Below are positions 15,685 through 23,798 of a stretch of 29,779 nucleotides of DNA, piece after piece. The translations under genes were made by a program, and so were the position numbers. The DNA comes from Bacteroidales bacterium (lineage in GTDB: Bacteria; Bacteroidota; Bacteroidia; Bacteroidales; WCHB1-69): positions 1-29,779 of the forward strand of contig JAQUGA010000008.1 in assembly GCA_028684405.1 (NCBI GenBank). Direction: 5' to 3'. Position 1 is the stretch's first letter. Each line of letters opens with the position of its first letter. The notes under the pieces are model-generated. The model ran no database searches and had not been told where the DNA came from. It saw nothing but the letters and a program-made list of their open reading frames with translations.

Positions 15685-15712
15685 TTTTGTGAGTGAATAT
15701 TCACCCACAAAA
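15685..15712. promoter_or_regulatory. Probable TetR operator (28-bp palindrome)
   Basis: The two halves around the centre at 15698/15699 are complementary in 13 of 14 positions; the core is GTGAGTGAATATTCACCCAC. It starts 12 nt upstream of the TetR start codon and overlaps the -7 element and presumed transcription start of the operon, the expected place for a repressor site. The remainder of 15741-15921 is AT-rich with nothing else recognised. Confidence 0.8.
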
Positions 15713-15740
15713 GTAGTTTATTTTGAATATAAAAACCAAA
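15708..15740 (-). promoter_or_regulatory. Probable promoter of the tetR-cupin-efflux operon
   Basis: On the - strand TACTTTTG (15708-15715) fits the Bacteroidota -7 consensus TAnnTTTG exactly, and TTTG (15737-15740) lies 21 nt upstream as the -33 element. The operator palindrome overlaps the -7 end of this promoter. Confidence 0.7.
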
Positions 15741-15921
15741 TATGTTTTCATTTTTATATTTAAAAAATGTTAAGTGTTTCTATTATTAGATATTTTAAGA
15801 AGATATTTTGACAAGTTTTTTTGGATGTTTTAGATTAAAACTTCACTTTCTCGGTAAATTTTACAATGAAAACTGCAAGTAAACAGTCTAAAAGTCTCTA
15901 ATATTTGCTATTTTAGAAGGA

Positions 15922-17202
15922 TTAATCAATTATTTCAATTTTTTTCTGATTGCTGATATACATTGATGGAATCCCATTATATTCGGTGATTTTTCCAGTA
16001 AAACACGCTTTTTTGTTCATCAAGAATAATTCAGGTTCATAGTTGAAGTTTACCACATCTTTAGACCAAATAGTCACCGAAAAAATAGCTTTTGGAAAGC
16101 TTTTATCCAAATTGATAAAAACGTTTCCTTTTCCTGATTTGTGAGTACTGGCAACGGTTCCGCAGATTTTTACCTCTTTTGGATAATCGTAAAACTGAGC
16201 CGCTTCAACGGTATTGTATGCATTTTTTGGCAATTGATTTGTGAGTAGCGGTGCAACATCGTTTTTTTGCGATTCGGGTGCCCATTTTGAATAATCTGAA
16301 TTTGATTCTATCCATTTTTGATCTTCTGAACTTAAAGAAGTGAAAAAATCAATTCCTGTAATTTTTTCGATGGAATCGATGGGAACGATGTATGATTCAA
16401 TAGGATAGGTTATGTTTCTTTGTGGAACCAAAAAAGCAATTCCATTTTTTTTGTCTAAATCAACAGCAATTTTATAATGATAATGAGGAATTGGAATTCT
16501 GTTTGGACTTTTTTCAATCACAGGCAGATTATCTTCCAGAACTGGAGCTGTTATTATGTATAAATAACTATTTGGATTATCATAAACATAACTTCTAAGA
16601 AAATCTTCAATTTCAGCCCATTTCTCTCGATTAAATTCTGGAGTTTGAGGTGTAATGTTTGAATAATAATAGGATTCAGACAAGGCTTTTGATGACCAAC
16701 GAAAATCGGCAGATGGGGCTAAATGGCCGCGGTCGTATCCAAATCCTTCATATTTATATTTCCCATCATCCAGTAAGGTTTTTACAAAATAATCGGATTC
16801 ATTTGCCGTGTTTGGAATTAATGGGTCGTTTCTGAAATCATTGGTCCTGCTGACTCTTCCTTCAATAATATCAGAGGAAAGTATGTGAACCACCCATTTT
16901 GCTAATTTGTGCTCGTGCGAAAACACCAAACATGCTGCTGAGTGACAAATTAAAGAATCGTCCACTTCCAATTTTGGCAAAGCGTATTTGTGAATTCTGA
17001 AAATTACATCTTCCAGTTTTGCATTTTCAATTAAAGCATCCAAACTGTCTTTTATATTAAGTACAATTTGTCGTTGATTTAATAATTCTTCAATTCGTGG
17101 ATTTGTTTGTGAATATCCAATATTGCAGATGCTCCATAATAACATAAATGAAAGTATGAATATTGTAGATGAGTTTTTGTTTAACGTCCTGTTTGAAAGC
17201 AT
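15922..17202 (-). CDS. Secreted DNA/RNA non-specific endonuclease (NUC family)
   Basis: A 426-residue protein with a signal peptide (hydrophobic core IFILSFMLLWSI, cleavage probably after GYS). The nuclease domain carries the signature YDRGHLAPSADFRW, with the catalytic His at residue 160. SNITPQTPEFNREKW (181-195) then supplies the metal-binding Asn and helix of the beta-beta-alpha-metal fold, as in Serratia nuclease and NucA. About 80 C-terminal residues after the nuclease (from KEVKICGTVAST to the end) form a separate beta-rich segment resembling an OB-fold nucleic-acid-binding domain. The protein probably degrades extracellular nucleic acid for nutrition. It is flanked by intergenic sequence on both sides and is likely transcribed alone. 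Confidence 0.88.
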   Translation of the reverse strand: MLSNRTLNKNSSTIFILSFMLLWSICNIGYSQTNPRIEELLNQRQIVLNIKDSLDALIENAKLEDVIFRIHKYALPKLEVDDSLICHSAACLVFSHEHKLAKWVVHILSSDIIEGRVSRTNDFRNDPLIPNTANESDYFVKTLLDDGKYKYEGFGYDRGHLAPSADFRWSSKALSESYYYSNITPQTPEFNREKWAEIEDFLRSYVYDNPNSYLYIITAPVLEDNLPVIEKSPNRIPIPHYHYKIAVDLDKKNGIAFLVPQRNITYPIESYIVPIDSIEKITGIDFFTSLSSEDQKWIESNSDYSKWAPESQKNDVAPLLTNQLPKNAYNTVEAAQFYDYPKEVKICGTVASTHKSGKGNVFINLDKSFPKAIFSVTIWSKDVVNFNYEPELFLMNKKACFTGKITEYNGIPSMYISNQKKIEIID

Positions 17203-17233
17203 TATACAGATTATTAATTAGTAATTACCAAGG

Positions 17234-17260
17234 CAAAATGATTTATATATGATCATTTTG
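17234..17260. repeat. 9-bp inverted repeat upstream of the nuclease gene
   Basis: CAAAATGAT (17234-17242) pairs perfectly with ATCATTTTG (17252-17260) with a 9-nt AT loop. It lies between the nuclease start and its candidate -7 element. No T-run follows on the - strand, so it is more likely a leader hairpin or protein site than a terminator. Confidence 0.35.
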
Positions 17261-17265
17261 TTTCT

Positions 17266-17273
17266 CAAAGATA
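17266..17273 (-). promoter_or_regulatory. Candidate -7 element for the nuclease gene
   Basis: TATCTTTG on the - strand fits TAnnTTTG exactly, 64 nt upstream of the start codon. No clear -33 TTG was found at the usual distance, so this is only a half-promoter match. Confidence 0.4.
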
Positions 17274-17330
17274 TGGATTTTTGACGAGAATGCTTTTAAT
17301 CTCTCGCTATAGCCTATATACAACATGCTT

Positions 17331-17355
17331 TCTCTGCGACTTTGCGGCTTTGCGA
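17331..17355. repeat. Short GC-rich CTNTGCG repeat (three units)
   Basis: TCTCTGCGACTTTGCGGCTTTGCGA contains three near-copies of CTnTGCGnC (CTCTGCGAC, CTTTGCGGC, CTTTGCGAC with 1-nt overlaps) in an otherwise AT-rich gap, close to the stop of the T9SS cargo gene. Similar short runs occur between genes in many environmental bacteria (recalled, not checked). Confidence 0.45.
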
Positions 17356-17368
17356 CATTCCTTTTCAA

Positions 17369-19210
17369 TTATTTATTCAGAACAATTCTTTCTGTAGTTG
17401 CAATTCGAGAACCTCTTAAAACAACAATATAAATCCCATTTGACAAATCTGAAATATCATAGTTTAACGTAAAAACTCCTGCTTCTTTTTGCTGAGGTTC
17501 CATTATTCTGTTCAGAAATTTTCCTTTTGAATCCCAAAGTTCAATGCTGACTTTATTATCTGCATATGAAGTCGTTATTTTAAGAGTAAACAAACCACTT
17601 GTCGGATTTGGAAATAATTCTAGTTTCCATGGATATGGAATGGGTATGCAAGAAGGATTGTTATTAGAAGAAATATTTTTTGAATTTACCAAACTGACCA
17701 ACGAATCATTTATTACTAATAATTCATCAGGAATGGTGGTGCGAATTTTAGCGGCAAGCGGTGCGCCTCCGTAGCCTTCTCCTTTCACAATTGCGGCATC
17801 AAACAAGGACATATTTACTTTTAAGGAGTACCACATTTCGCCAGTAAGCATTAAATTTCCACATTCATCGTTGTATAATTTTGTATTGGATGGCTGAGAC
17901 ATCATCGCATTGCTCATTTTAAACCAGCGATATTTTCCGTCTTTGTCAAACGATGCAACAACAACTCTTTTATATGTATTTGGAATGGTGTCGTTGCCAA
18001 TTTTCAATGGAATATCGTATGTACTTCTATTGCTATCAAACGATGCATAAATAAATCCATTGTTATCAATGCTTATAGAATTTACAGTTGTTGCATTAAA
18101 AGTTTGAACCCAGAGTAATTTCCCTTTGGGATTTAGAGAAGCTAAAAAAGCAATTTTTTTCTCCGTCGTATCTACTTTATTTCCAATAAATTTCTTTTGT
18201 CTATTTATTTTTCCTCCCACAACGACCATGTCTTTATTTGCATAAACAGAGCTAATTAAAGTTCCGGCTCCTGTATATTTTATCCATTTTAATTTTCCAT
18301 CATTTCCAATCGAAGAAATGTATGATTCGTAAGGTTTGTCAGTAGCGTTTTTTTCTTCGTAGTTGCGAATCATAAAATCGGAACCGCCATCGGGACGAGC
18401 GCCCATTCTGAAATTTCCACAAGAATAAATATTTCCATCTGATGATACTGCTGAAATGCTAGGTTCTTGATGATATGTACAACAACTTTCGTCTAAATAC
18501 ATCACTTTATGGGTCCATTCATTCTCAAATTTTTTATTCAATTTTACGGTAAAATTATGAGCAACATCTCTCATTTTCCCAGATTTGTCCATTGTTTTTA
18601 GGCTGGCTGCATAGCTAATTACAAAACCGCCGTCGGGAGTGCTATTAAAACTATTCCAATCATTATTTTCTAATTTTTCTACTCCATAAATATCTGAAAC
18701 AGACCCCGATGATTCTATAATTGCGAAAAACACCAAATTATATGGATTAACGGTTTGCTTCGATTCATCATTATTTTTGTCAGATTTAACCAGATTGTAG
18801 TTTCTAATATTAGCAGCGGTGCGAAATGCAACCACTATTTTGCCGTCCTTAATAGCCGTTACTCCCAATAGTGTGTTTGAATAACTTAAATCTTGCCCGT
18901 CAATTTTCCATGAAATTTCACCTGAAGCATCATAGCAAACTATAAAACATTGAGTTTGCATTCCTTTTAGCGGAAATTCATTTCCCGAACCTGAAAAAAA
19001 TACGGGATATCCTGTGCCAGGAGGCATGTATGATAGTTGTTCGTATTGTCCGGCTGCCACCAATTCTCCATCGGTAGTTAAACATCCAGTTTGATATCCG
19101 ACAAACAAATTACTGCCCGAAGCTGCCCATTCAAAATGTTGAGATGATAATTTTGAAATGAAGCACATTAAAAACAAGAAAATGAAAAATGTTTTATTGA
19201 AAATTTTCAT
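17369..19210 (-). CDS. Secreted T9SS cargo protein with beta-propeller-like repeats
   Basis: A 613-residue protein. The signal peptide has a hydrophobic core FFIFLFLMCFI and probable cleavage near SSQ. The middle (about 20-480) has repeated beta-strand blocks of the kind ...DGNIYSCGNF, NNGFIYASFD, GKLKWIKYTGAG and GKYRWFKMS, spaced like blades of a propeller or SBBP-type repeats. The last ~85 residues (ELFPNPTSGLFTLKI ... YDISDLSNGIYIVVL ... ERIVLNK) are a type A sorting domain of the type IX secretion system, which exports proteins to the surface of Bacteroidota. Two adjacent cysteines (residues ~242-243, in DESCCTYHQ) are an oddity. Function beyond being a surface or secreted protein is not known. 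Confidence 0.85.
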   Translation of the reverse strand: MKIFNKTFFIFLFLMCFISKLSSQHFEWAASGSNLFVGYQTGCLTTDGELVAAGQYEQLSYMPPGTGYPVFFSGSGNEFPLKGMQTQCFIVCYDASGEISWKIDGQDLSYSNTLLGVTAIKDGKIVVAFRTAANIRNYNLVKSDKNNDESKQTVNPYNLVFFAIIESSGSVSDIYGVEKLENNDWNSFNSTPDGGFVISYAASLKTMDKSGKMRDVAHNFTVKLNKKFENEWTHKVMYLDESCCTYHQEPSISAVSSDGNIYSCGNFRMGARPDGGSDFMIRNYEEKNATDKPYESYISSIGNDGKLKWIKYTGAGTLISSVYANKDMVVVGGKINRQKKFIGNKVDTTEKKIAFLASLNPKGKLLWVQTFNATTVNSISIDNNGFIYASFDSNRSTYDIPLKIGNDTIPNTYKRVVVASFDKDGKYRWFKMSNAMMSQPSNTKLYNDECGNLMLTGEMWYSLKVNMSLFDAAIVKGEGYGGAPLAAKIRTTIPDELLVINDSLVSLVNSKNISSNNNPSCIPIPYPWKLELFPNPTSGLFTLKITTSYADNKVSIELWDSKGKFLNRIMEPQQKEAGVFTLNYDISDLSNGIYIVVLRGSRIATTERIVLNK

Positions 19211-19339
19211 TGATTTTTTTTAGAAGAAACAAAATAACGATAAATATTCGAATCATCATTGTTTTTACATCTTTTCTGCTCAATTTACGTTGAAACTAAA
19301 ACATTTTTAATAATATCTATGCTGTTTTAAAAGAAATTG

Positions 19340-19347
19340 TATATTTG
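19340..19347 (+). promoter_or_regulatory. Candidate -7 element for the AT-rich island
   Basis: TATATTTG matches TAnnTTTG exactly, 45 nt before the ATG at 19393. A matching -33 TTG is not obvious. It would drive the unknown gene and probably the HNH gene 32 nt behind it. Confidence 0.45.
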
Positions 19348-19392
19348 TTTAATGTCAATTAATTTACAAAACCATATAAAATTACTATAATT

Positions 19393-20043
19393 ATGAAAAT
19401 CACATTGCCAACACCGCAAATAGTGAGAAACTATCTTGAAAAATGGGAGTCTCTTGAAAACTATGTATCACAAGAAAACAGTTTAAAAAAGTTGTTTACC
19501 AAAACTTACCCTTTAAATACAGAAATGGATGATGTTTTAATAAAAGTTTGCTCACTAAATGACTTTTATAGTACTAATATCTTTTCTCCTTTTTCTGTTG
19601 CAAAACATATTGTAAATTTAAATATTGATAAAAGATTAGCCATAAGCGATACTTCTCTAGTAAATGAACTTGCAAAAGTAAATGTAAATGATAAGAAAGT
19701 ATTTAATTTTTATTCATTTGCCACAAAATATTGCAGCCATCATAAACCTTTGGACTATCCCATTTATGATAGCTATGTGGATAAACTATTAATGGAATTG
19801 AAAAAACAGGATAAGTTTTCAAAATTTCAAAAATCGGACTTAAAAGATTATTGTAAATATAAAGATATTTTAATAGAATTTAGAGCGTTTTATCAATTAG
19901 AAGAATTTGATTTGAGAGAGATTGATAAATATCTATGGCAACTAGGGAAAGAGAGATATGCTGAAAAACAAAATGAAAAAACAATAAAAGACAGGTTTAC
20001 TTATACCTCTGATTTAGGATTGAAAATTATAAATAAGCTTTAA
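19393..20043 (+). CDS. Protein of unknown function, first gene of AT-rich nuclease island
   Basis: A 216-residue, mostly helical, soluble protein that I do not recognise. It has no signal peptide or membrane segment. The most conserved-looking part is FNFYSFATKYCSHHKPLDYP followed by IYDSYVDKLL (about residues 113-143), with a Cys-His-His cluster and a YPIYDSYV stretch that could be a catalytic or structural core. It is rich in Lys, Asp and Asn with low-GC codons, like its two downstream neighbours and unlike the flanking miaB and T9SS genes. It lies 32 nt before the HNH nuclease gene in the same direction, so the two probably act together. A role in defence is inferred from context only. Confidence 0.75.
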   Translation: MKITLPTPQIVRNYLEKWESLENYVSQENSLKKLFTKTYPLNTEMDDVLIKVCSLNDFYSTNIFSPFSVAKHIVNLNIDKRLAISDTSLVNELAKVNVNDKKVFNFYSFATKYCSHHKPLDYPIYDSYVDKLLMELKKQDKFSKFQKSDLKDYCKYKDILIEFRAFYQLEEFDLREIDKYLWQLGKERYAEKQNEKTIKDRFTYTSDLGLKIINKL

Positions 20044-20075
20044 GATTTTTAAATTTGACACCAAAGTAAAAACAG

Positions 20076-20816
20076 ATGAACATTGACAAAAAACTAATAA
20101 GTGCCCTTGGTGCAATACAAGAAGAAACAAATATAGAATACATTAACGATATTATCGAATTGATAAAGTCTGATCAGTTATATCGAGAAAAAATTAATGA
20201 CATTTTAAAAACACACAATATAGTAAGTTATAAGGATGCAAAAGAAGAATTTCTTGACTTAATAATACACTATATCAATTGCGTTTTACTGGACGATATA
20301 ATTGATGAAATAGAATACTATAATGTAACACAATTGAAAAGATTATTTAAAATTAAGGATGACGATTTTTATAAATTACGATATGACGAAATTGAAGAAA
20401 TTATAATGAAACAAATATTTAGAATTTATGAAGACAATCAAATCGAAAAGCTCGAAGCAATTCATAAATCTAAATTACAAGGATTATTTGATTTGTCTTA
20501 TGACCAGATAAACAAAATTGTAACAGATGAAGTTGAGCGTGCTTTAATGCAAGGAGGAGATATTACAAAACTTGATGCGTATTATAAGATGCCAAATACT
20601 CCAAATTTTTCTGATGATTCTCCTGATAAAGTGATTTCAAAAGAAGTTAAAGATCTTGTTTGGAAAAGAGATGGAGGTAAATGTGGTAAATGTGGAAGTA
20701 GTATAGGGTTGGAATTTAATCATATTACTCCTTTTTTTAAAGGAGGATCAAATACTTTTAGAAACATACAATTATTATGTGAAAAATGTAATAGGTTGAA
20801 ATCAACGAAATTTTGA
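20076..20816 (+). CDS. HNH endonuclease with repeated helical N-terminal region
   Basis: A 246-residue protein with a C-terminal HNH nuclease domain (about residues 190-246). VWKRDGGKCGKCGSS provides the first CxxC; EFNHITPFFKGGSN has the catalytic His region; RNIQLLCEKCNRLKS has the second CxxC and the final Asn. These two CxxC pairs should bind a structural zinc. Residues 1-180 are helical and acidic and contain two related units: LKRLFKIKDDDFYKLRYDEI (87-106) onward, and LQGLFDLSYDQINKIVTDEV (134-153) onward, both ending in a K-L-(E/D)-A segment. These repeats are probably a target- or partner-recognition module. The gene sits in the AT-rich island between an unknown gene and a GIY-YIG nuclease gene, which suggests restriction of foreign DNA. 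Confidence 0.88.
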   Translation: MNIDKKLISALGAIQEETNIEYINDIIELIKSDQLYREKINDILKTHNIVSYKDAKEEFLDLIIHYINCVLLDDIIDEIEYYNVTQLKRLFKIKDDDFYKLRYDEIEEIIMKQIFRIYEDNQIEKLEAIHKSKLQGLFDLSYDQINKIVTDEVERALMQGGDITKLDAYYKMPNTPNFSDDSPDKVISKEVKDLVWKRDGGKCGKCGSSIGLEFNHITPFFKGGSNTFRNIQLLCEKCNRLKSTKF

Positions 20817-20969
20817 TTGAACATATATAAGATACAGAAAGATCGCTATTGACAAACATAGAAGAAACAGAGATGCTAAAAAACCTAGTAAAGAAAGAAT
20901 AATAACCACTTTGTTAACTCTCATGTTGAAAAAGATTGGAAAACAACAAATCAACTAAAAATAATAATT

Positions 20970-21776
20970 ATGAATAATTATTATGTGTACGTTTACATAG
21001 ATCCGAGAAATTTTGAAGAATTTTATTACGGAAAAGGGAAAGGAAGTCGCAAAGAAGCTCATTTAAAATCAGAAGATGATAGTGAAAAGACCAGAATTAT
21101 TAAAGAAATCCAAAAGGAAGGATTGCAACCAATAATTAAAGTAATAGCGAGAAATTTATCGGAAAGTGAAGCGTTACTTGTTGAGAAAACATTAATCTGG
21201 AAATTAGGAAAGAGCCTTACAAATGTATCACCTGGGCATTTTGCAGATAATTTTCGACCACATAATAAATACCATTTAAACTTATCTGGATTTGATTTTG
21301 AGAAGGGGCTTTTTTATGTAAATGTTGGTGAGGGCGAACATAGGTGTTGGGAAGATTGCACAAAATATGGTTTTTTATCAGCTGGTCAAGATAAAAAATG
21401 GAGTGACCCAATAAGAACTTTGAATCAAGGTGATATAGTTGTAGCTTATTTGAAAAACAATGGATACGTTGGTATTGGGCGAGTTATAGAAAAAGCAGTT
21501 CCTGTAAATAGCTTCAATATTGATAATAAATCTTTAAGAGAATTTGATCTTAAAATCCCTAATATTTTTGAAAACTCAGACAATGAAAAATCTGAATTTC
21601 TTGTAAAAATTGAATGGATTTGTGCAGTTGAAAAATCAGAAGCAAAATGGAAAAAAAACTCAAAACTATTTACGACTCAATTAATTAAAGCTTCGCTTGA
21701 TAATCAATTCCAAACAATTGATTTTATTCAAAAAGAATTTGGAATCAATATTCATGATAAACTTATAAACGAATAA
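20970..21776 (+). CDS. GIY-YIG nuclease (LEM-3-like) fused to an EVE/PUA-like domain
   Basis: A 268-residue two-domain protein. Residues 4-100 form a GIY-YIG domain of the LEM-3-like kind: YYVYVYIDPRN at 4-14, EFYYGKGKGSRKEAH at 17-31 with the catalytic Arg27, and an acidic SESEALLVEK near 64-73. From about residue 110, GLFYVNVGEGEHRCWEDC, SDPIRTLNQGDIVVAYL and GYVGIGRVIEKAVPV resemble the EVE/PUA-like fold, in which a pocket reads modified bases. A reader plus nuclease would fit a type IV, modification-dependent restriction enzyme; the EVE assignment comes from pattern resemblance only. The gene follows the HNH gene after 153 nt, has its own A-rich leader and is AT-rich. Confidence 0.8.
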   Translation: MNNYYVYVYIDPRNFEEFYYGKGKGSRKEAHLKSEDDSEKTRIIKEIQKEGLQPIIKVIARNLSESEALLVEKTLIWKLGKSLTNVSPGHFADNFRPHNKYHLNLSGFDFEKGLFYVNVGEGEHRCWEDCTKYGFLSAGQDKKWSDPIRTLNQGDIVVAYLKNNGYVGIGRVIEKAVPVNSFNIDNKSLREFDLKIPNIFENSDNEKSEFLVKIEWICAVEKSEAKWKKNSKLFTTQLIKASLDNQFQTIDFIQKEFGINIHDKLINE

Positions 21777-21952
21777 TTGGCTACAAATCACACTTCTTAA
21801 ATATGTTTATGTGTTTATCCTTAAAAAGGTACAAGGTGTTTTAAATACGTTATGTATTCTTACAAACCTTACATATATATATCCCATTAATAATATTATG
21901 ACAAAAAGAAGGTTTGTGGGCAAGAAATCAATATTTTTGCAAAAAGATTAAG

Positions 21953-23281
21953 ATGAAATCGAAAAAGAAGATACATATAGAGACTTATGGATGTCAAATG
22001 AATTTTAGCGACAGCGAAATTGTGATGTCAGTTTTGGCGGATACATACGAACATACTTCCGATATAAAATCGGCAGATTTGATTTTGATTAATACCTGTT
22101 CTATTCGGGATAATGCAGAAGCACGGATTTGGAATCGACTGAAGGAAATACGCTCTTTGAAAAAACGCAATAAATCTCTAAAAATAGGCATCATTGGCTG
22201 TATGGCCGAACGCCTGAAAGAACAATGGCTCGAAAAAGAAGCCATTATTGATTTGGTAGTGGGTCCGGATGCGTATCGCGATTTGCCCAAACTTTTGCAA
22301 ACCGTTGCCGGTGGGCAGAATGCAATTAATACCATCCTTTCCGAAGAAGAGACATATGCCGATATTTCGCCCATTCGATATAATACAAACGGAATTTCTG
22401 CTTTTGTTTCCATTATGCGAGGTTGCCAGAATTTCTGTTCATATTGCGTTGTGCCATATACTAGAGGCAAAGAGCGAAGCCGTGACCCAAAATCAATTTT
22501 AAATGAAGCTCAACAGCTCTTTGATGAGGGTTATCGCGAAATTACTTTGTTGGGACAAAATGTAAATTCTTTTTTTTGGAATGAAAACGACGACGAAGTT
22601 CATTTTTGGGATTTGATGGCCATGGTTGCCAAAATTAATCCATTGCTCAGAATTCGTTTTGCCACTTCGCATCCAAAAGATTTATCAAACGAATTGATTC
22701 AAACTATTGCAAGTTTTCCCAATATTTGCAAAAGCATTCACCTTCCAGTTCAGTCGGGAAGCAACAATATGCTTAAAAAAATGAACAGAAAATACACCCG
22801 TGAATGGTATCTAGGCCGAATTGCTGAAATTAAAAAGCAAATTCCCGATTGTTCTTTGTCTACCGATATCATTGCTGGTTTTTGCGATGAAACCGAACAG
22901 GATCATCAAGATACTTTAAGCATAATGAGAGAAGTAGGCTACGAAGCGGCGTATATGTTTAAATATTCCACTCGTCCCGGAACGCTAGCTCATAAAAAAT
23001 TTGACGATAATGTGTCGGAAGAATTGAAAATAAAGCGTTTGCAAGAGATTATCAATTTGCAACAGGAACTCTCTTTAATATCCAACAAAAAAGATATTGG
23101 AAAAATAATGGAAGTGCTGATTGAAGGTTTTTCTAAACGTTCTAAGGAACATCAATTTGGAAGAAATTCTCAAAACAAAGTTGTTGTTTTTCCTAAAACG
23201 GACTTAGAAAAAGGGAATTATGTAAATGTACAAATTACAGAATGTTCCGCTGCCACATTAAAAGGATTTGTGGTAGATTGA
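21953..23281 (+). CDS. miaB: MiaB, tRNA ms2i6A37 methylthiotransferase
   Basis: A 442-residue radical-SAM methylthiotransferase that turns i6A37 into ms2i6A37 in tRNAs reading UNN codons. The N-terminal UPF0004 domain holds the three cluster Cys: C14 (ETYGCQMN), C49 (INTCSIRDNAE) and C83 (GCMAERL). The radical-SAM motif is MRGCQNFCSYC (C158, C162, C165). GQNVNSF, HLPVQSGSN and a C-terminal TRAM domain (IGKIMEVLIEG ... TLKGFVV) complete the family layout. The ATG at 21953 is preferred; a TTG at 21914 would add 13 out-of-family residues. It is a housekeeping gene with normal base composition, which marks the right border of the AT-rich island. Confidence 0.96.
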   Translation: MKSKKKIHIETYGCQMNFSDSEIVMSVLADTYEHTSDIKSADLILINTCSIRDNAEARIWNRLKEIRSLKKRNKSLKIGIIGCMAERLKEQWLEKEAIIDLVVGPDAYRDLPKLLQTVAGGQNAINTILSEEETYADISPIRYNTNGISAFVSIMRGCQNFCSYCVVPYTRGKERSRDPKSILNEAQQLFDEGYREITLLGQNVNSFFWNENDDEVHFWDLMAMVAKINPLLRIRFATSHPKDLSNELIQTIASFPNICKSIHLPVQSGSNNMLKKMNRKYTREWYLGRIAEIKKQIPDCSLSTDIIAGFCDETEQDHQDTLSIMREVGYEAAYMFKYSTRPGTLAHKKFDDNVSEELKIKRLQEIINLQQELSLISNKKDIGKIMEVLIEGFSKRSKEHQFGRNSQNKVVVFPKTDLEKGNYVNVQITECSAATLKGFVVD

Positions 23282-23329
23282 AATTTGGATTTGCAAAAAG
23301 AACGATGAAGTTGAAGTTTGATGCAAATA

Positions 23330-23788
23330 CTATTTTATATAGATGGCGTCAGGATTTGGTCTTCGAGTCTTTAATACTAAAGTTTTTTTGTCATACTTAA
23401 TGACCGATCCAAATAATTTTAGAATATCTCCTCCCAAAATGCCCTGAATAGGTGGAATGTCAACCAGGGAATAGGCTTGATTTACAGAGCTTAAATCTAA
23501 ACCAATTACGGTGTAATCACAAATGGTAAAATCTCCAATTTGAAATTTGTCAACATTGGCAATCATGCTTTCGCCGATGCTTCCACCAAGTCCAGACGAC
23601 TGTATTTCGTTTTCTTGAGGAATTTCTACAATGTTTTTCTGCTTCAAAAAGTCTAAATCAAAACAACTTCTGGAAGCTCCCGTATCGAGTACCATTCGAA
23701 TTGGATGATCATTAATTTTGGCATTCAGCAATAAGTGATAACTGTGTCTTTCTAGCTCAATTAACTCAAGTTTTATTTCTGTTTTCAT
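23330..23788 (-). CDS. Retropepsin-like aspartic protease
   Basis: A 152-residue single-domain protein with the aspartic protease active-site motif VLDTGAS (catalytic Asp35) and the flap-like GLGGS region near 68-72. GILGGDILKLFGSVIKYD (from about 115) is the second hallmark of bacterial retropepsin-like proteins. As a single lobe it would act as a homodimer. It has no signal peptide, so it is probably cytoplasmic. It lies 10 nt after the GT39/TPR gene and is the last gene of that four-gene operon. Its target is unknown. Confidence 0.85.
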   Translation of the reverse strand: MKTEIKLELIELERHSYHLLLNAKINDHPIRMVLDTGASRSCFDLDFLKQKNIVEIPQENEIQSSGLGGSIGESMIANVDKFQIGDFTICDYTVIGLDLSSVNQAYSLVDIPPIQGILGGDILKLFGSVIKYDKKTLVLKTRRPNPDAIYIK

Positions 23789-23798
23789 TTTTAAAACG

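Noticed and set aside
20821..20958. Stop-free stretch between the HNH and GIY-YIG genes reading ...IAIDKHRRNRDAKKPSKE...
   Set aside because: About 45 codons without a usable start and no recognisable family; may be a decayed gene end, but nothing supports it.
21862..21917. 9-bp inverted repeat ACAAACCTT/AAGGTTTGT upstream of miaB
   Set aside because: The 38-nt spacer and AT-rich context make a chance match likely; no link to an insertion boundary was found.
21932..21939. TATTTTTG as a -7 element for miaB
   Set aside because: It lies only 13 nt before the start codon and the upstream TTTG is just 15 nt away, so spacing is poor.
23290..23328. 7-bp inverted repeat ATTTGCA/TGCAAAT between convergent miaB and the retropepsin gene
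   Set aside because: Short arms, 25-nt loop and no T-run on either strand; weak as a terminator.
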